A stretch of 64,000 bases of DNA. Source: a bacterium Scap17 (GTDB lineage Bacteria > Pseudomonadota > Gammaproteobacteria > Pseudomonadales > Halomonadaceae). Position 1 is the first letter of the stretch. Each line of letters opens with the position of its first letter. The notes beneath the pieces are model-generated. The model was not told the DNA's origin. It worked only from the letters and a program-made list of their open reading frames with translations, and ran no database searches. Shown piece after piece: positions 1 to 10,572 of this stretch. The stretch is taken from NCBI GenBank assembly GCA_013376735.1, contig VINJ01000001.1, positions 2,418,001 through 2,482,000 of the forward strand, given 5' to 3'. A program made the translations under genes and the position numbers.

Positions 1-917
1 CCGACCAGACGGCAGATGTCGGGGATCGAGAGCACCTGGGCAAGATTGGCCTCCATCACGGCCAGCGCCTTGACCACACTACGTGGCAGCGAATCGTCTC
101 GAGTGCTGACCGCAGCAGGCGTGGCCAGATGTCCGCGCTGATGCACCAGCTGCCACCCGACGGCGTCCGCCAGCGACGGCCCGTACAGAAACTCGATCCA
201 CGCCAGCATCATGTCGATACTGGCCGCGCCGCCAGACCCCGTCAGCCGCTCGCCCTGCCATTCATAGTCGGCCTGACTGATCTCGAGTTGAGGAAATTCC
301 TCGCGAAAGGCCGGCACGCTCTCCCAATGCAGGGCGACCCGATGACCGGCGAGCACCCCGGCGCGCGCCAGAATGAAGGGAGCGGTGTCCAAGCCTCCCA
401 ACCAGGCGCCGTGGGCTGCCAGATGACGAATCACGCCACGCGCCTGGCTGCCGACGCTGACTTCCGGCCCGTAGGATGACACCACCATCAAGCGCGTCTG
501 CGCCCCACCCTGGCCACCCGACGACGGCTCATCGACCAGAGACGACAAGGCACCATCGACGTCGATGCGTACGCCATTGCTGGCCACGACAGCCTCGCCA
601 TCACTGGACAGCAGGCGCCAGGCGAACAGCGGCCGTCCGAAGCGATTGGCGACCCGTAGCGGTTCCAGCAGACAAAACAACGTCAACATCGAGAAGCGCG
701 GCACCAACCAGACATTCAGCGTGTGCTCGGCGGCCCCCGGCGCCAGCAGCGGCGGTGAATCCGGGCGCGGATACGGCGCCAGCAGCGGCGGTGAATCCGG
801 GCGCGGATACGGCGCAGAGAGAGACTCCGACGCCGACGCTCGAGGAAGCATGAGGAATGGCGCGGGCTGTTCTGAAAGCCCGGAGGATTCAGAGGGGGCG
901 GACTGCGGTTCAGACAT
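1..917 (-). CDS. GlxA-family AraC-type transcriptional regulator (partial, C-terminus off the window)
   Basis: An open frame of about 305 codons runs leftward off the window edge. After a Pro/Ser-rich N-terminus of about 60 residues it shows the DJ-1/PfpI-like sensor domain of GlxA regulators: VPRFSMLTLFCLLEPLRVAN, then GGLDTAPFILARAG, HWESVPAFRE and GSGGAASIDMML. The last residues visible begin the AraC helix-turn-helix. It resembles the CdhR-like protein at 38092-39048 along its whole visible length. Members of this family sense quaternary amines or amino acids and activate catabolic operons, but the ligand here is unknown. The ATG at 917 lacks a clear Shine-Dalgarno, so the start could lie further in. 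A duplicated 36-bp segment lengthens the N-terminal tail. Confidence 0.85.
   Translation of the reverse strand, partial: MSEPQSAPSESSGLSEQPAPFLMLPRASASESLSAPYPRPDSPPLLAPYPRPDSPPLLAPGAAEHTLNVWLVPRFSMLTLFCLLEPLRVANRFGRPLFAWRLLSSDGEAVVASNGVRIDVDGALSSLVDEPSSGGQGGAQTRLMVVSSYGPEVSVGSQARGVIRHLAAHGAWLGGLDTAPFILARAGVLAGHRVALHWESVPAFREEFPQLEISQADYEWQGERLTGSGGAASIDMMLAWIEFLYGPSLADAVGWQLVHQRGHLATPAAVSTRDDSLPRSVVKALAVMEANLAQVLSIPDICRLV
739..810. repeat. 36-bp perfect tandem duplication inside the GlxA-type gene
   Basis: Positions 739-774 and 775-810 are identical, and a further 5 bases of a third copy follow. The unit is in frame on the minus strand and encodes a 12-residue Pro-rich unit (APYPRPDSPPLL) twice. 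It lies in the N-terminal tail before the sensor domain, so the duplication changes only linker length. Confidence 0.95.
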
Positions 918-1153
918 GAGGCAAATTTCATCAACCTGTGGCCATTTTCCTCAACCTTACCCGTGTCATGCATTCGAGGTAAGTGGCACAGGGTTGAGAC
1001 AGGTCACACCGGATGAAACATGATGCTGTACCCCGCTCACAGGCAGGGTGCAGCAACAGGCGTTCGATCATTCCCCGTCACTATCGCGAAATGCAGTTGC
1101 GATGCTCAGCCGTGCTTCTCTGCTGCGGCCTCAATCGTGATCCCAGGTGTTGA

Positions 1154-2137
1154 TCATCGCGCCGAGTGATTCGAGGTCTCGAGGCCACCTGAACGTGGCA
1201 ATACCTGTTCAGTTTCGAAGTCATCTGGATTGGGAGGCGCTACCTCCTGCATCTGTCGCGCGGATTGCAACAGGATGACGCCCACCAGAATGATCGCCAT
1301 TGCCAGCAGGTCGAGTCCGCGGATGGGCTCTCCTATCAGCAGCACACCGATGATGACGGCGACCACCGGAGGCAGGTAGGTTACACCAGAGGCCTTGATG
1401 GCGCCAAGTTCGCCGACGATGAAGTAATAAAGCACATAGGCCACGCCGGTTCCCAACACCCCGAGGCCGATTACCAGCCCGGTCAAGGCAACGCCGTCGT
1501 TGCTCAGCGCCAGGATACCCTCAAGATCAATGACAGCGAGCAGCAGCAGAGTGGCTATCCCAGTCTGATAAGTAGCCAGGGCCAGCGAAGGGATCGCCAA
1601 CGGCATCACGAAGCGCTTGGCATAGACGAATGACAAGCCGACACACAACGCGCCGCCAAGCATGGCAGCCACGCCCGCCAACGAGACATCCGCCTGCAGC
1701 CCCTGCCATGGGCGGGCAATCAACGCGATACCGATGATGCCGAGCAAGGTGGCGGTGATCGAACGTGCATTGATCGGCTCGTTGCGCAGGAACAGGGCCG
1801 CCGCCACGAAGGTGAAGAGCGGAATGGCGCCGCTGAGCATGCCCGCGACACTCGACAGCAATACCGAACTGCCATAGGCGAATGCCAGGTAGTACAGCGC
1901 CCTCGCCAACAGCGCCATGACAACGAAGTGATGTAGATGGCGCCAGTGCGCCCGGTGCAGGACGCCTTGGCAGGCAGCATAAAGGGCCAAGGGGATGAAG
2001 CCTGCCACGACACGCAGCAGTGTCACCTGACCCGGGGTGATCCACTCCGCTGCCCATTTCATGAACAGGAAGTTGCTGCCCCAGATGATACCGAGCGCCA
2101 GAAAGGCAAGATGTGCCGAGAATCGTGAGCGAGGCAT
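1154..2137 (-). CDS. EamA/DMT-family transporter
   Basis: A 327-residue membrane protein with about ten hydrophobic segments, of the drug/metabolite transporter superfamily (two EamA repeats). It begins FLALGIIWGSNFLFMKWAAE, the usual first helix. EamA proteins mostly export amino acids or metabolites across the inner membrane. The ATG at 2137 is chosen because GGAGT precedes it and the helix begins soon after. A longer frame from 2242 would read through the 19-bp repeat array. The LysR gene at 2445 is divergent and a likely regulator. Substrate unknown. Confidence 0.85.
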   Translation of the reverse strand: MPRSRFSAHLAFLALGIIWGSNFLFMKWAAEWITPGQVTLLRVVAGFIPLALYAACQGVLHRAHWRHLHHFVVMALLARALYYLAFAYGSSVLLSSVAGMLSGAIPLFTFVAAALFLRNEPINARSITATLLGIIGIALIARPWQGLQADVSLAGVAAMLGGALCVGLSFVYAKRFVMPLAIPSLALATYQTGIATLLLLAVIDLEGILALSNDGVALTGLVIGLGVLGTGVAYVLYYFIVGELGAIKASGVTYLPPVVAVIIGVLLIGEPIRGLDLLAMAIILVGVILLQSARQMQEVAPPNPDDFETEQVLPRSGGLETSNHSAR

Positions 2138-2190
2138 GGGGGACTCCTTGTGGCGAGGATACTTGGGGAGCCAACCACATGGCACCCCTG

Positions 2191-2286
2191 GCGATAGCGC
2201 CATGTGGGGGGCGATAGCGTCATGTGAGGCCGGCGGCACCATGTTTGGCCGGCGGCACCATGTTTGGCCGATAGCGCCATGTTCGG
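2191..2286. repeat. Five imperfect 19-bp tandem repeats in a divergent promoter region
   Basis: Units at 2191-2209, 2211-2229, 2230-2248, 2249-2267 and 2268-2286; one extra base lies at 2210. Units three and four are identical (CCGGCGGCACCATGTTTGG). The others share the CCATGT or TCATGT core and begin GCGATAGCG or CCGATAGCG. The array sits between the EamA gene (minus) and the LysR gene (plus), in the 2138-2444 spacer. It could be an operator array or a slippage-prone satellite. I see nothing else firm in this spacer. Confidence 0.9.
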
Positions 2287-2444
2287 CTGTGCTCCGCGTC
2301 GCGACAAGCGTGCATTATTTGCATTACCGTGTAGAAAATCTTCACTCTCATCTCATTAGGCGACACTCGTGGTGCGCCGGCTTCACGCTCGGATAGCGTG
2401 CTGGTGCCGAAGGGGTATCGTCGCCCTCGGCCGGCCAAGCGCCC

Positions 2445-3380
2445 ATGGCGCTTAACATGAGCCTGAACATGAGCACGCCCCTGAACATGAGCAAGAACCT
2501 GAACACGAAACTGCGCCTGGGCGCGCTGCCGGCCTTTGATGCAGCAGCGCGCCATCTCAACTTTCGCCGCGCGGCGCAAGAGCTGTCGCTCACCCAGAGC
2601 GCCGTGGCGCAGCGTGTACGCGAGCTGGAAACACAGCTCGGGATAAAGCTTTTCCATCGTCTCCCGCGTGGTCTGGCATTGACTCACGCGGGCCAGCGCT
2701 TCCATGAGCAGATCGCCCTGGCGCTGGGCAATATCGATAAGGCCGTGCGCGATGTCATCCATGACCCCGCTGACACCACCCTGTCATTGAGCGTCCCCCC
2801 CTCCTTTGCCGCCAAGTGGCTGATGCCCCGTCTGGCAAGCTTTCGCCACGCACATCCCGAATGGCAACTGCGGGTACATGCAAGCGAGGGCCTTTCGAAT
2901 CTGCATCAGGACGGGGTCGATCTCGCCATCCGCCAGGGCTATGGCCAGCATGACGCCGGACTCAAGGCAATATGGTTGACGGGGCTTGAGCGTATCGCCG
3001 TTTGCAGTCCCGGCTATCGGGAACAGCTGGGCGAGCGACTGGATAGGCTCGATATGCGCGGGTGCGTATTGATCGAGGACAGCCATCAGGGGTGGCATAC
3101 CTTTGCGGCGCACTTCTCGGGCCTGGAGAAGGCCGATCGCCTCTGGGTCAATCACACCAGTCTCGCGATCGATGCCGCTCTGGCGGATCAGGGTATCGCG
3201 CTGACACCGCGCCTGATGGCGGCGGAAGGCATCGCGAAGGGGCAACTGGTCACCCTGTGTGGCCTGCCGGATCAGGGCCAGGGATTCCATCTGGTCTACC
3301 CCGGCGCACGGGCGCATCAGGCAGAGCAGATCATGCTGCCGTGGCTTCGCCAGCAGCTGGGGCTGTCACACAAGACGTGA
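2445..3380 (+). CDS. LysR-family transcriptional regulator (GcvA-like)
   Basis: A 311-residue LysR protein. The winged HTH lies near residues 25-80 (LPAFDAAARHLNFRRAAQEL, SLTQSAVAQRVRELE) and a substrate-binding domain follows. The N-terminus has four in-frame ATGs at 2445, 2457, 2469 and 2487, encoding a repeated LNMS motif; the true start is uncertain and the last ATG would already give a complete HTH. It is divergent from the EamA transporter and probably controls it. The domain style (FDAAARHLNFRRAA) is that of the GcvA/AmpR branch. Confidence 0.85.
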   Translation: MALNMSLNMSTPLNMSKNLNTKLRLGALPAFDAAARHLNFRRAAQELSLTQSAVAQRVRELETQLGIKLFHRLPRGLALTHAGQRFHEQIALALGNIDKAVRDVIHDPADTTLSLSVPPSFAAKWLMPRLASFRHAHPEWQLRVHASEGLSNLHQDGVDLAIRQGYGQHDAGLKAIWLTGLERIAVCSPGYREQLGERLDRLDMRGCVLIEDSHQGWHTFAAHFSGLEKADRLWVNHTSLAIDAALADQGIALTPRLMAAEGIAKGQLVTLCGLPDQGQGFHLVYPGARAHQAEQIMLPWLRQQLGLSHKT

Positions 3381-3414
3381 GCGAACACCCCCTTGGGCGC
3401 TCGACCCAGACTCC

Positions 3415-3454
3415 ACAACGACACAACGACACAACGACATCACCACATCACCAC
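3415..3454. repeat. Octamer microsatellite between convergent genes
   Basis: Three copies of ACAACGAC (3415-3438) followed by two of ATCACCAC (3439-3454), in perfect register. It fills the short spacer between the stops of the LysR gene and the convergent GGDEF gene. Confidence 0.9.
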
Positions 3455-3458
3455 GACG

Positions 3459-4688
3459 CTAGCCGGCGAAGGCTCGGCCCAGCGCTTGCTGATTCTGCTG
3501 AGCAAACAGCTCGCAGCGATCTCGCCCCGAGGCCTTGGCACGATAAAGCGCCTCATCCGCCTGCTTCAGGATGGTCTCGAAGCTGCAGTTCTGGCCGGTG
3601 CCTGTGGCAGAAACCCCGATACTGACGGTGGCAATATCGTGGCGTGAATTCCCCGCGTGCGAAAGCGCCAGGTCGCGAACATGGCGGCAAATCTCTTCTG
3701 CGCGAGCCAGTGCCTGCTGCGATGTACAAAATGGAAGTAGCACCACGAACTCCTCACCCCCGAAACGCGCCACGATATCGACATCAGGGTGCACACTTTC
3801 AGAGATGGCCGTCGCGATACGCTTGAGGCACTGGTCCCCTTTCACGTGGCCGTAGTGGTCGTTGTAGGCCTTGAAATGGTCGACATCGATCATGGCCACA
3901 GCGCACTGGAGTCGACTGCCGGCCTGCTTGCCGGGCAGGGAGTTCACGAGACTGTCGAAGTGACGCCGGTTATAGACTTCGGTCAAGGGGTCGATCGATG
4001 CCAGACGCCGAAACTCTTCACTCTTTTCAGTGAACTCCTCGACCCTGAGCTGCTCGCGTAGCAGCAACAGGTAGGCAAGACGCTCGGCCTTTTCGCTGCG
4101 TAGATTGGCAATGATCGAAAACAGAGTAATGGAAAAGAACACCATGAAGGCCATCAAGCCCGCCGAATCGGAAGGCGTGGGATGCGTGGTAACCAGATAC
4201 AGCATCACGCTGAAATGAAAGATCGAGGAGCACAGGGCATACCAGAAGCGCAGCTGAAACAGGACATTGCCCACCAGCACGATAAGACCGAGTGCGAACA
4301 GGTCGAGGAAGGAATGCGCAGAGGCTGACACCTGAAGCAACAAGGCAGTCAAAATCATCGCGAGGCAGATGAGCCCAGTCATCAACATCTCACGCATAAT
4401 CGGTGAAACGCCACGCTTGAGCACGTATAGGCCGAACAAGGTGATGGGTGTCATGACCCCGACGCGAATGACGATGGCTTCCCGCATGTGGTCCGGTCGC
4501 AAATACCAGTCATTGAACAGAAACAACACATAGATACCTATCGCCACCAACCCCATCAAGGCGAGCTTATGACTACGAGCCTGATGAATATCCTGCTCGA
4601 AGCGGGCCTCAATCTCGACCGGGAAACGCACTCCAGGACCGCCCTTATGCTGTATCTGTCGTTCCACCTGCACCATCAGGTCATTCAT
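3459..4688 (-). CDS. Membrane-bound diguanylate cyclase (GGDEF)
   Basis: A 409-residue protein with about five or six membrane segments in the first 200 residues and a GGDEF domain at the C-terminus. The domain has DPLTEVYNRRHF, the metal-binding DVDHFKAYND, and an intact RFGGEEF active site, so it should make c-di-GMP from two GTP. The residues before the active site read PDVD where an inhibitory I-site would read RxxD, so product inhibition is probably absent. The ATG at 4688 has GGAGG eight bases upstream; an in-frame TTG at 4715 is less likely. Its membrane part resembles the two GGDEF proteins at 22-25 kb. Confidence 0.9.
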   Translation of the reverse strand: MNDLMVQVERQIQHKGGPGVRFPVEIEARFEQDIHQARSHKLALMGLVAIGIYVLFLFNDWYLRPDHMREAIVIRVGVMTPITLFGLYVLKRGVSPIMREMLMTGLICLAMILTALLLQVSASAHSFLDLFALGLIVLVGNVLFQLRFWYALCSSIFHFSVMLYLVTTHPTPSDSAGLMAFMVFFSITLFSIIANLRSEKAERLAYLLLLREQLRVEEFTEKSEEFRRLASIDPLTEVYNRRHFDSLVNSLPGKQAGSRLQCAVAMIDVDHFKAYNDHYGHVKGDQCLKRIATAISESVHPDVDIVARFGGEEFVVLLPFCTSQQALARAEEICRHVRDLALSHAGNSRHDIATVSIGVSATGTGQNCSFETILKQADEALYRAKASGRDRCELFAQQNQQALGRAFAG

Positions 4689-4856
4689 TAACATCCCCTC
4701 CAAGAGGAGTGACAATCAATGAGCTCATTCTAGGTGTGGCGATTCAGATCGTTAAGCAATCAGATACAAACGTGACAATCGTTCACAACCTCGCCATACG
4801 CAGAGTCTGTCAACATATTTCAGACAACTGTTCTTGAGCCAAACGCTCGGTTATCA

Positions 4857-4886
4857 GCGGAGTGATGCCCCCCGACATCACTCCGC
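4857..4886 (-). terminator. Hairpin downstream of the SSS symporter gene
   Basis: Perfect 11-bp stem (4857-4867 with 4876-4886) and an 8-base loop, about 20 bases past the stop of the minus-strand symporter. There is no clear U-tract. Confidence 0.6.
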
Positions 4887-4907
4887 CATGACCTACCAGG
4901 CTGCTTA

Positions 4908-6399
<1,492 letters not shown>

Positions 6400-6425
<26 letters not shown>

Positions 6426-6771
6426 TCGCCAGCGGGTCCTTGGTCATCAGGCCTTTGGCCCACGGGCCTTTCGTCAGCGCGTCGTCACCGTGGCGACGGC
6501 GCAACAGGCAATTGCCCAGCAGCATCGCACCACTGCAGGCGAAGATGATCAGGTAACTCCAGATGATCAAGGACGGCATGCCCCACAACAGGGTCTGCTG
6601 GTTGATCCAGCCGATCACCGGCCAGACGCCCATCACGACCAGTAGCAGGAAGATCACCAGCAGGCTCCAGCCCCGCCAGGTCGAGGGCACGACGAGGCGT
6701 GGCAAGGAACAGGGGGTCTCTGCAGCCCGGGCATCAGGCTGAGAGGAAGACAAGGTGTCAGGCGCGGCCAA
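6400..6771 (-). CDS. Small membrane protein, partner of the SSS symporter (DUF3311-like)
   Basis: A 123-residue protein with two hydrophobic helices (WSLLVIFLLLVVMGVWPVIG and MPSLIIWSYLIIFACSGAML) and a charged C-terminal tail. It precedes and overlaps the SSS gene. Small two-helix proteins of the DUF3311/DUF485 kind are commonly encoded next to SSS carriers, and the GMPSLIIWSYL segment fits that pattern. The start is inferred to be TTG at 6771, because CGGAG stands 7 bases upstream and no ATG lies close. A longer upstream frame has no coding character. Confidence 0.6.
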
Positions 6772-7103
6772 GACGATCTCCGATGTGAACAGGGAGTGAA
6801 TGAAAATTCTCGGCGCGCAGTGTAGCCGCTGCGCCCCGCCCTGTGGAGTCACCCTGGTGAATCCCGCTGTTGAGTCGCCCGGTTGAATCAGCCAGTGGCG
6901 CCACGTGACACGAAATCGCGCTCGATAAGGCGACACAAGCTGACAGGGACAGCCGCTGCAAGGATGGGAAGAAAAGAAGCTCTCAAGGGTCGTCTTTACG
7001 AAAACTGCAAAAGTCTTTCATCATTTGGCGCGTTTATCACAAAGGTAACTCACGGCAGACTGCACAGCATCCAAGACCCACCCATTGCTGATGGAGAACT
7101 GCC
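6772..7103. other. Divergent intergenic spacer
   Basis: 332 bases between the divergent small membrane protein gene and the MFS gene. It must hold promoters for both. I see no gene, no strong inverted repeat and no RNA element. The half nearer the MFS gene is AT-richer. Confidence 0.6.
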
Positions 7104-8285
7104 ATGCCCCTTGCCCTGCTGGCGCTGACATTGAGCGCCTTTGCCATCGGGACCACCGAGTTCGTGATCGTCGGACTGGTACCCACCATCGCTCAGGATC
7201 TGAGCGTCTCTCTGCCTTCCGCTGGCCTGCTGGTCAGCCTGTATGCCGTCGGTGTCGCCATCGGCGCCCCCGTGCTGACCGCCATGACCGGCCGCTTCAA
7301 TCGCAAGCTGGTACTGCTGGGGCTGATGGCACTGTTCATCGCCGGCAACCTGCTGGCTTGGCAGGCACCCAGCTATAGCTCGCTGATCACGGCGCGCATC
7401 CTGACTGGCCTGGCCCACGGGGTCTTCTTCTCCATCGGCTCCACCATCGCGACAAGCCTGGTGAGCAAGGACAAGGAAGCCAGTGCGATCGCCATCATGT
7501 TCACCGGCCTGACCGTGGCTCTGGTCACTGGCGTGCCGCTGGGCACCTGGATCGGTCAGCACTTCGGCTGGCGCGCCACCTTCCTCGTGGTCTCGGTCCT
7601 CGGCGTGCTGGCACTGATCGGTAGCGCCATTCTGGTGCCCAACAATCTCAAGAAGAACGTACCGGCCACCTTCGCCCAACAGCTCAAGGTGCTGACTCAT
7701 CCGCGCCTGCTGCTGGTCTATCTGATCACCATTCTCGGCTACGGCGGCACCTTCACGGCCTTCACCTATCTGGCCCCGCTGCTGCAGAACGTCAGTGGCT
7801 TCAATGAAGGCGCCATCAGTCTGATCATGCTGGTCTACGGTGTCTCGGTCGCCATCGGCAACATCCAGGGCGGCAAGCTGGCCGACCGCATGGGCCCGAT
7901 TCGCGCCCTGACCCTGATCTTCGGTGGCCTGATCGTCATCCTCGGCGTGCTGACCTTCACTGCCGCCAACCCGATCACCGCCGTGATCACCATACTGATC
8001 TGGGGTGCCTTCGCCTTCGGCAACGTGCCGGGCCTGCAGGTCTACGTCGTACAACAGGCCGAACGCTTCGTGCCGCAGGCCGTTGATGTGGCCTCCGGCC
8101 TCAACATCGCCGCCTTCAACATCGGCATCGCGCTGGGCTCCATCGTCGGTGGCCAGGTGGTCTCCTCGATGGCACTGACCGACACCGCCTGGATCGGCGC
8201 GCTGATCGTCACCGCTGCCCTGCTGCTGACCCTGCTGGCCGGTCGCCTCGACAAGCGTCACGCGTCTTCCATCGCGACCGCCTGA
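7104..8285 (+). CDS. MFS efflux transporter, DHA1 family (YdhP/AraJ-like)
   Basis: A 393-residue major facilitator with 12 predicted helices. The first helix reads SAFAIGTTEFVIVGLVPTIA, typical of the DHA1 arabinose-efflux/purine-efflux branch, and motif A is present as TGRFNRKLVLL after helix 2. It probably exports a small drug-like or nucleoside compound by proton antiport. TGGAG precedes the ATG at 7104. It is followed by three oxidoreductase genes in the same direction, suggesting a shared role in handling reactive or foreign compounds. Confidence 0.85.
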   Translation: MPLALLALTLSAFAIGTTEFVIVGLVPTIAQDLSVSLPSAGLLVSLYAVGVAIGAPVLTAMTGRFNRKLVLLGLMALFIAGNLLAWQAPSYSSLITARILTGLAHGVFFSIGSTIATSLVSKDKEASAIAIMFTGLTVALVTGVPLGTWIGQHFGWRATFLVVSVLGVLALIGSAILVPNNLKKNVPATFAQQLKVLTHPRLLLVYLITILGYGGTFTAFTYLAPLLQNVSGFNEGAISLIMLVYGVSVAIGNIQGGKLADRMGPIRALTLIFGGLIVILGVLTFTAANPITAVITILIWGAFAFGNVPGLQVYVVQQAERFVPQAVDVASGLNIAAFNIGIALGSIVGGQVVSSMALTDTAWIGALIVTAALLLTLLAGRLDKRHASSIATA

Positions 8286-8403
8286 CTCGTCACCTGCCCG
8301 CCCGCAGCCTAATGCCATCACGACGTGCCCCCGATTCCGACAGCTCAGCCTGCTGGCTCGGGGGCACCGTCGTCTACATACCCACTTGCTGAAGGATTCC
8401 ATC

Positions 8404-9318
8404 ATGATCTCCCCGACCCGCCCGCTGGATCGCCTCACCCAAGGCCCCCTGACCCTGGGCGTCGAACTGCCTCTCGACAATGACTGGGTCCGCACTGACA
8501 GAGCCCCCTCCACGCCCTTCGGCGTGCCTGACATGCGCGCCCATGCCGAGCTGATCAAACAGGTCGACAGGCTCGGCTTCCGCGCCGCCTGGCTGCGTGA
8601 CGTGCCGCTGTTCGACCCCGCCTTCGGCGATGCCGGTCAGGTCTTCGAGCTGTTCACCTACCTGGGCTATCTGGCCAGTCACACCGACAACCTGCTGCTG
8701 GGTACCGCCGCCGCGGTGCTGCCGCTGCGCCAGCCGTGGCTGGTGAGAAAGGCCGCCGCCAGCGTGCAGGCCCTGAGCGAAGACCGCCTGCTGCTGGGCG
8801 TCGCCAGTGGCGACCGACCGGCGGAATATCCACTGTTCGGCGAGGAGTTCGCGACCCGTGGCGCCGCCTTCCGTCACGCGGTGGATGTCATCAAGGGCCA
8901 GGCGGATGATGCCCTGCGTGAAGGTCAGGCCATCCTGCCTGCCGCAACGCGCCCGCCGCTGTTGAGTGCCGGGCTCTCGCAGCAGACGCCGGAGTGGATC
9001 GGCCGCGAGATGGACGGCTGGCTGGCCTACCCAGGCACACCGGACGATCACATCCGCCGCGCGGCGCTCTGGCGTCAGGTCGCCGGCGACAAGCCCTACG
9101 TCAGTTTCATCCACCTCAATCTGGAAGAAGACCCGCACGCCCCGGTGCGTCGTCATCGCTTCGGGTTGTCGAGTGGCCGCCTTGCCCTCATGGAAGAACT
9201 GTCTGCCATGCAGAATGCCGGGGTAAATCACATCGGCTTCCACCTGCGTCGCAATCGCCGCCCGCTCACGGAAACCCTCGAGGAACTGGGTCGTGAGGTG
9301 CTGCCGCACTTTTCATGA
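8404..9318 (+). CDS. Luciferase-like (LLM class) flavin-dependent oxidoreductase
   Basis: A 304-residue member of the bacterial luciferase/F420-type TIM barrel family, probably the BA3436-type subgroup. Visible features are GVELPLDNDW near the start, LGFRAAWLRDVPLFDP, LGTAAAVLPLRQPWLVRKAA and LLLGVASGDRPAEYPLFG. It would use reduced FMN and oxygen on an unknown substrate in the cytoplasm. The ATG at 8404 has GAAGGA upstream; a TTG 18 bases earlier is the alternative. It lies 118 bases after the MFS gene and 72 before the MDR gene, all co-directional. Confidence 0.85.
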   Translation: MISPTRPLDRLTQGPLTLGVELPLDNDWVRTDRAPSTPFGVPDMRAHAELIKQVDRLGFRAAWLRDVPLFDPAFGDAGQVFELFTYLGYLASHTDNLLLGTAAAVLPLRQPWLVRKAAASVQALSEDRLLLGVASGDRPAEYPLFGEEFATRGAAFRHAVDVIKGQADDALREGQAILPAATRPPLLSAGLSQQTPEWIGREMDGWLAYPGTPDDHIRRAALWRQVAGDKPYVSFIHLNLEEDPHAPVRRHRFGLSSGRLALMEELSAMQNAGVNHIGFHLRRNRRPLTETLEELGREVLPHFS

Positions 9319-9390
9319 GGCTGATGGTTCACACTGATCTGCCCCCGCCATGGCGCAAAGGATTACCGTTCACGCTTGCAAGGAGATCCC

Positions 9391-10401
9391 ATGTCAGATT
9401 CCACAGAGACCACTACCCCGCAAGACATCAGTCACAGCGCCACTCGGGTACCCGCCTGGATATGGCAAGGCCCGGGAGAGCCTGAGGCGCTCGAGCAGTC
9501 AGAGGTGGACATCGGTGCCCCGGGTGACGACGAGGTACTGGTCGCCACACGTGCCATCGGCCTCAATCCCGTCGACTGGAAGTTCATGGCGATGGACAGC
9601 GAGCTGTGGCAAGCCGGCCAGATACCCGGCGTCGATGCCTCCGGCGAGGTGATTGCCTGCGGTGCCAATGTCCGCCACGTATCGCCGGGCGATCGCATCG
9701 CGGTCCACACCACTCTGGCGGGGCCGGGCACCTTCAGCAAACGCCTGCGTGTCCCGGCGCGCGCCGTGATGCGCCTGCCCGTCACCCTGGGCTTCAATGA
9801 CGCCGCCGCCTTCCCGTGCCCGGCACTGACCGCCTGGCTTGCCATCGACAAGCTGCCCGTCAAGACCGGGCGACGCCTGCTGATCACCGGCGCCTCCGGC
9901 AGCGTGGGCCGCTGGTTGATCCAGCTGGCCAGACAGCGCAACTTCCACGTCATTGGCGTTGCCTCCGAGAAGCGCCACACGGACCTGAAGGCGCTGGGCG
10001 CCGACGAGACGCTTGCGGACGCCGAGCAACTGGACGCGCCGGTCTTCGCCGTGATCGACACCGTCAATGGTGATCACGCCCACAAGATGACCCGCCATCT
10101 GGGGGCCAATGGCCACATCGTCTGCATTCAGGACCGTCTGGAGCAGGCGGCCACGCCAGCCTTCGATCGCGCCATCTCGCAGCATGAAGTCGCGCTGGGT
10201 GCCCTGCACTGGGCGGGTGATGACGAGGACTGGGCACGCCTGGTCGAGGCGGGGGAAGGTCTGCTCGAAGCGATTGCCGATGGCTCCATGAATCAGCCGG
10301 CGCCCTGCGTCGAGTCGTTCACGGCACTGCCGACCTGTCTCGCCGAGCTGAAGGGCGGTGAGCGTCGCGCCCTGAAATTCGTTATCACGGCCAACGAATG
10401 A
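9391..10401 (+). CDS. MDR-family alcohol dehydrogenase/quinone reductase-like protein
   Basis: A 336-residue medium-chain dehydrogenase. The N-terminal GroES-like fold has RAIGLNPVDWKFMAM and PGVDASGEVIACG. The Rossmann domain has RRLLITGASGSVGRWLIQLA, the NAD(P)H-binding glycine motif. There are no obvious zinc-ligand cysteines, so it is nearer the zinc-free quinone oxidoreductase branch and likely reduces enones or quinones with NADPH. AAGGAG is well spaced before the ATG at 9391. It sits between the luciferase-like and aldo/keto reductase genes. Confidence 0.85.
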   Translation: MSDSTETTTPQDISHSATRVPAWIWQGPGEPEALEQSEVDIGAPGDDEVLVATRAIGLNPVDWKFMAMDSELWQAGQIPGVDASGEVIACGANVRHVSPGDRIAVHTTLAGPGTFSKRLRVPARAVMRLPVTLGFNDAAAFPCPALTAWLAIDKLPVKTGRRLLITGASGSVGRWLIQLARQRNFHVIGVASEKRHTDLKALGADETLADAEQLDAPVFAVIDTVNGDHAHKMTRHLGANGHIVCIQDRLEQAATPAFDRAISQHEVALGALHWAGDDEDWARLVEAGEGLLEAIADGSMNQPAPCVESFTALPTCLAELKGGERRALKFVITANE

Positions 10402-10572
10402 GGTGCATTGCGGGAGGCTCAGGTCGAGAAATGCAGCATTGTTGCGAAAACGGCACTTGACTGATGCGTAGGTACGCCATTGTCGCGCCACTTTTACAGC
10501 CCCAGTAAACACGACACCACACATGGAAACGCTCCCGTCATTCACGACGGAAACGTCAACAGGAGTTACCGC

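Noticed and set aside
7050-8558. 502-residue minus-strand open frame opposite the MFS gene
   Set aside because: Low-complexity Gly/Gln/Asp/His-rich product with no family resemblance; it is the antisense shadow of the high-GC MFS gene.
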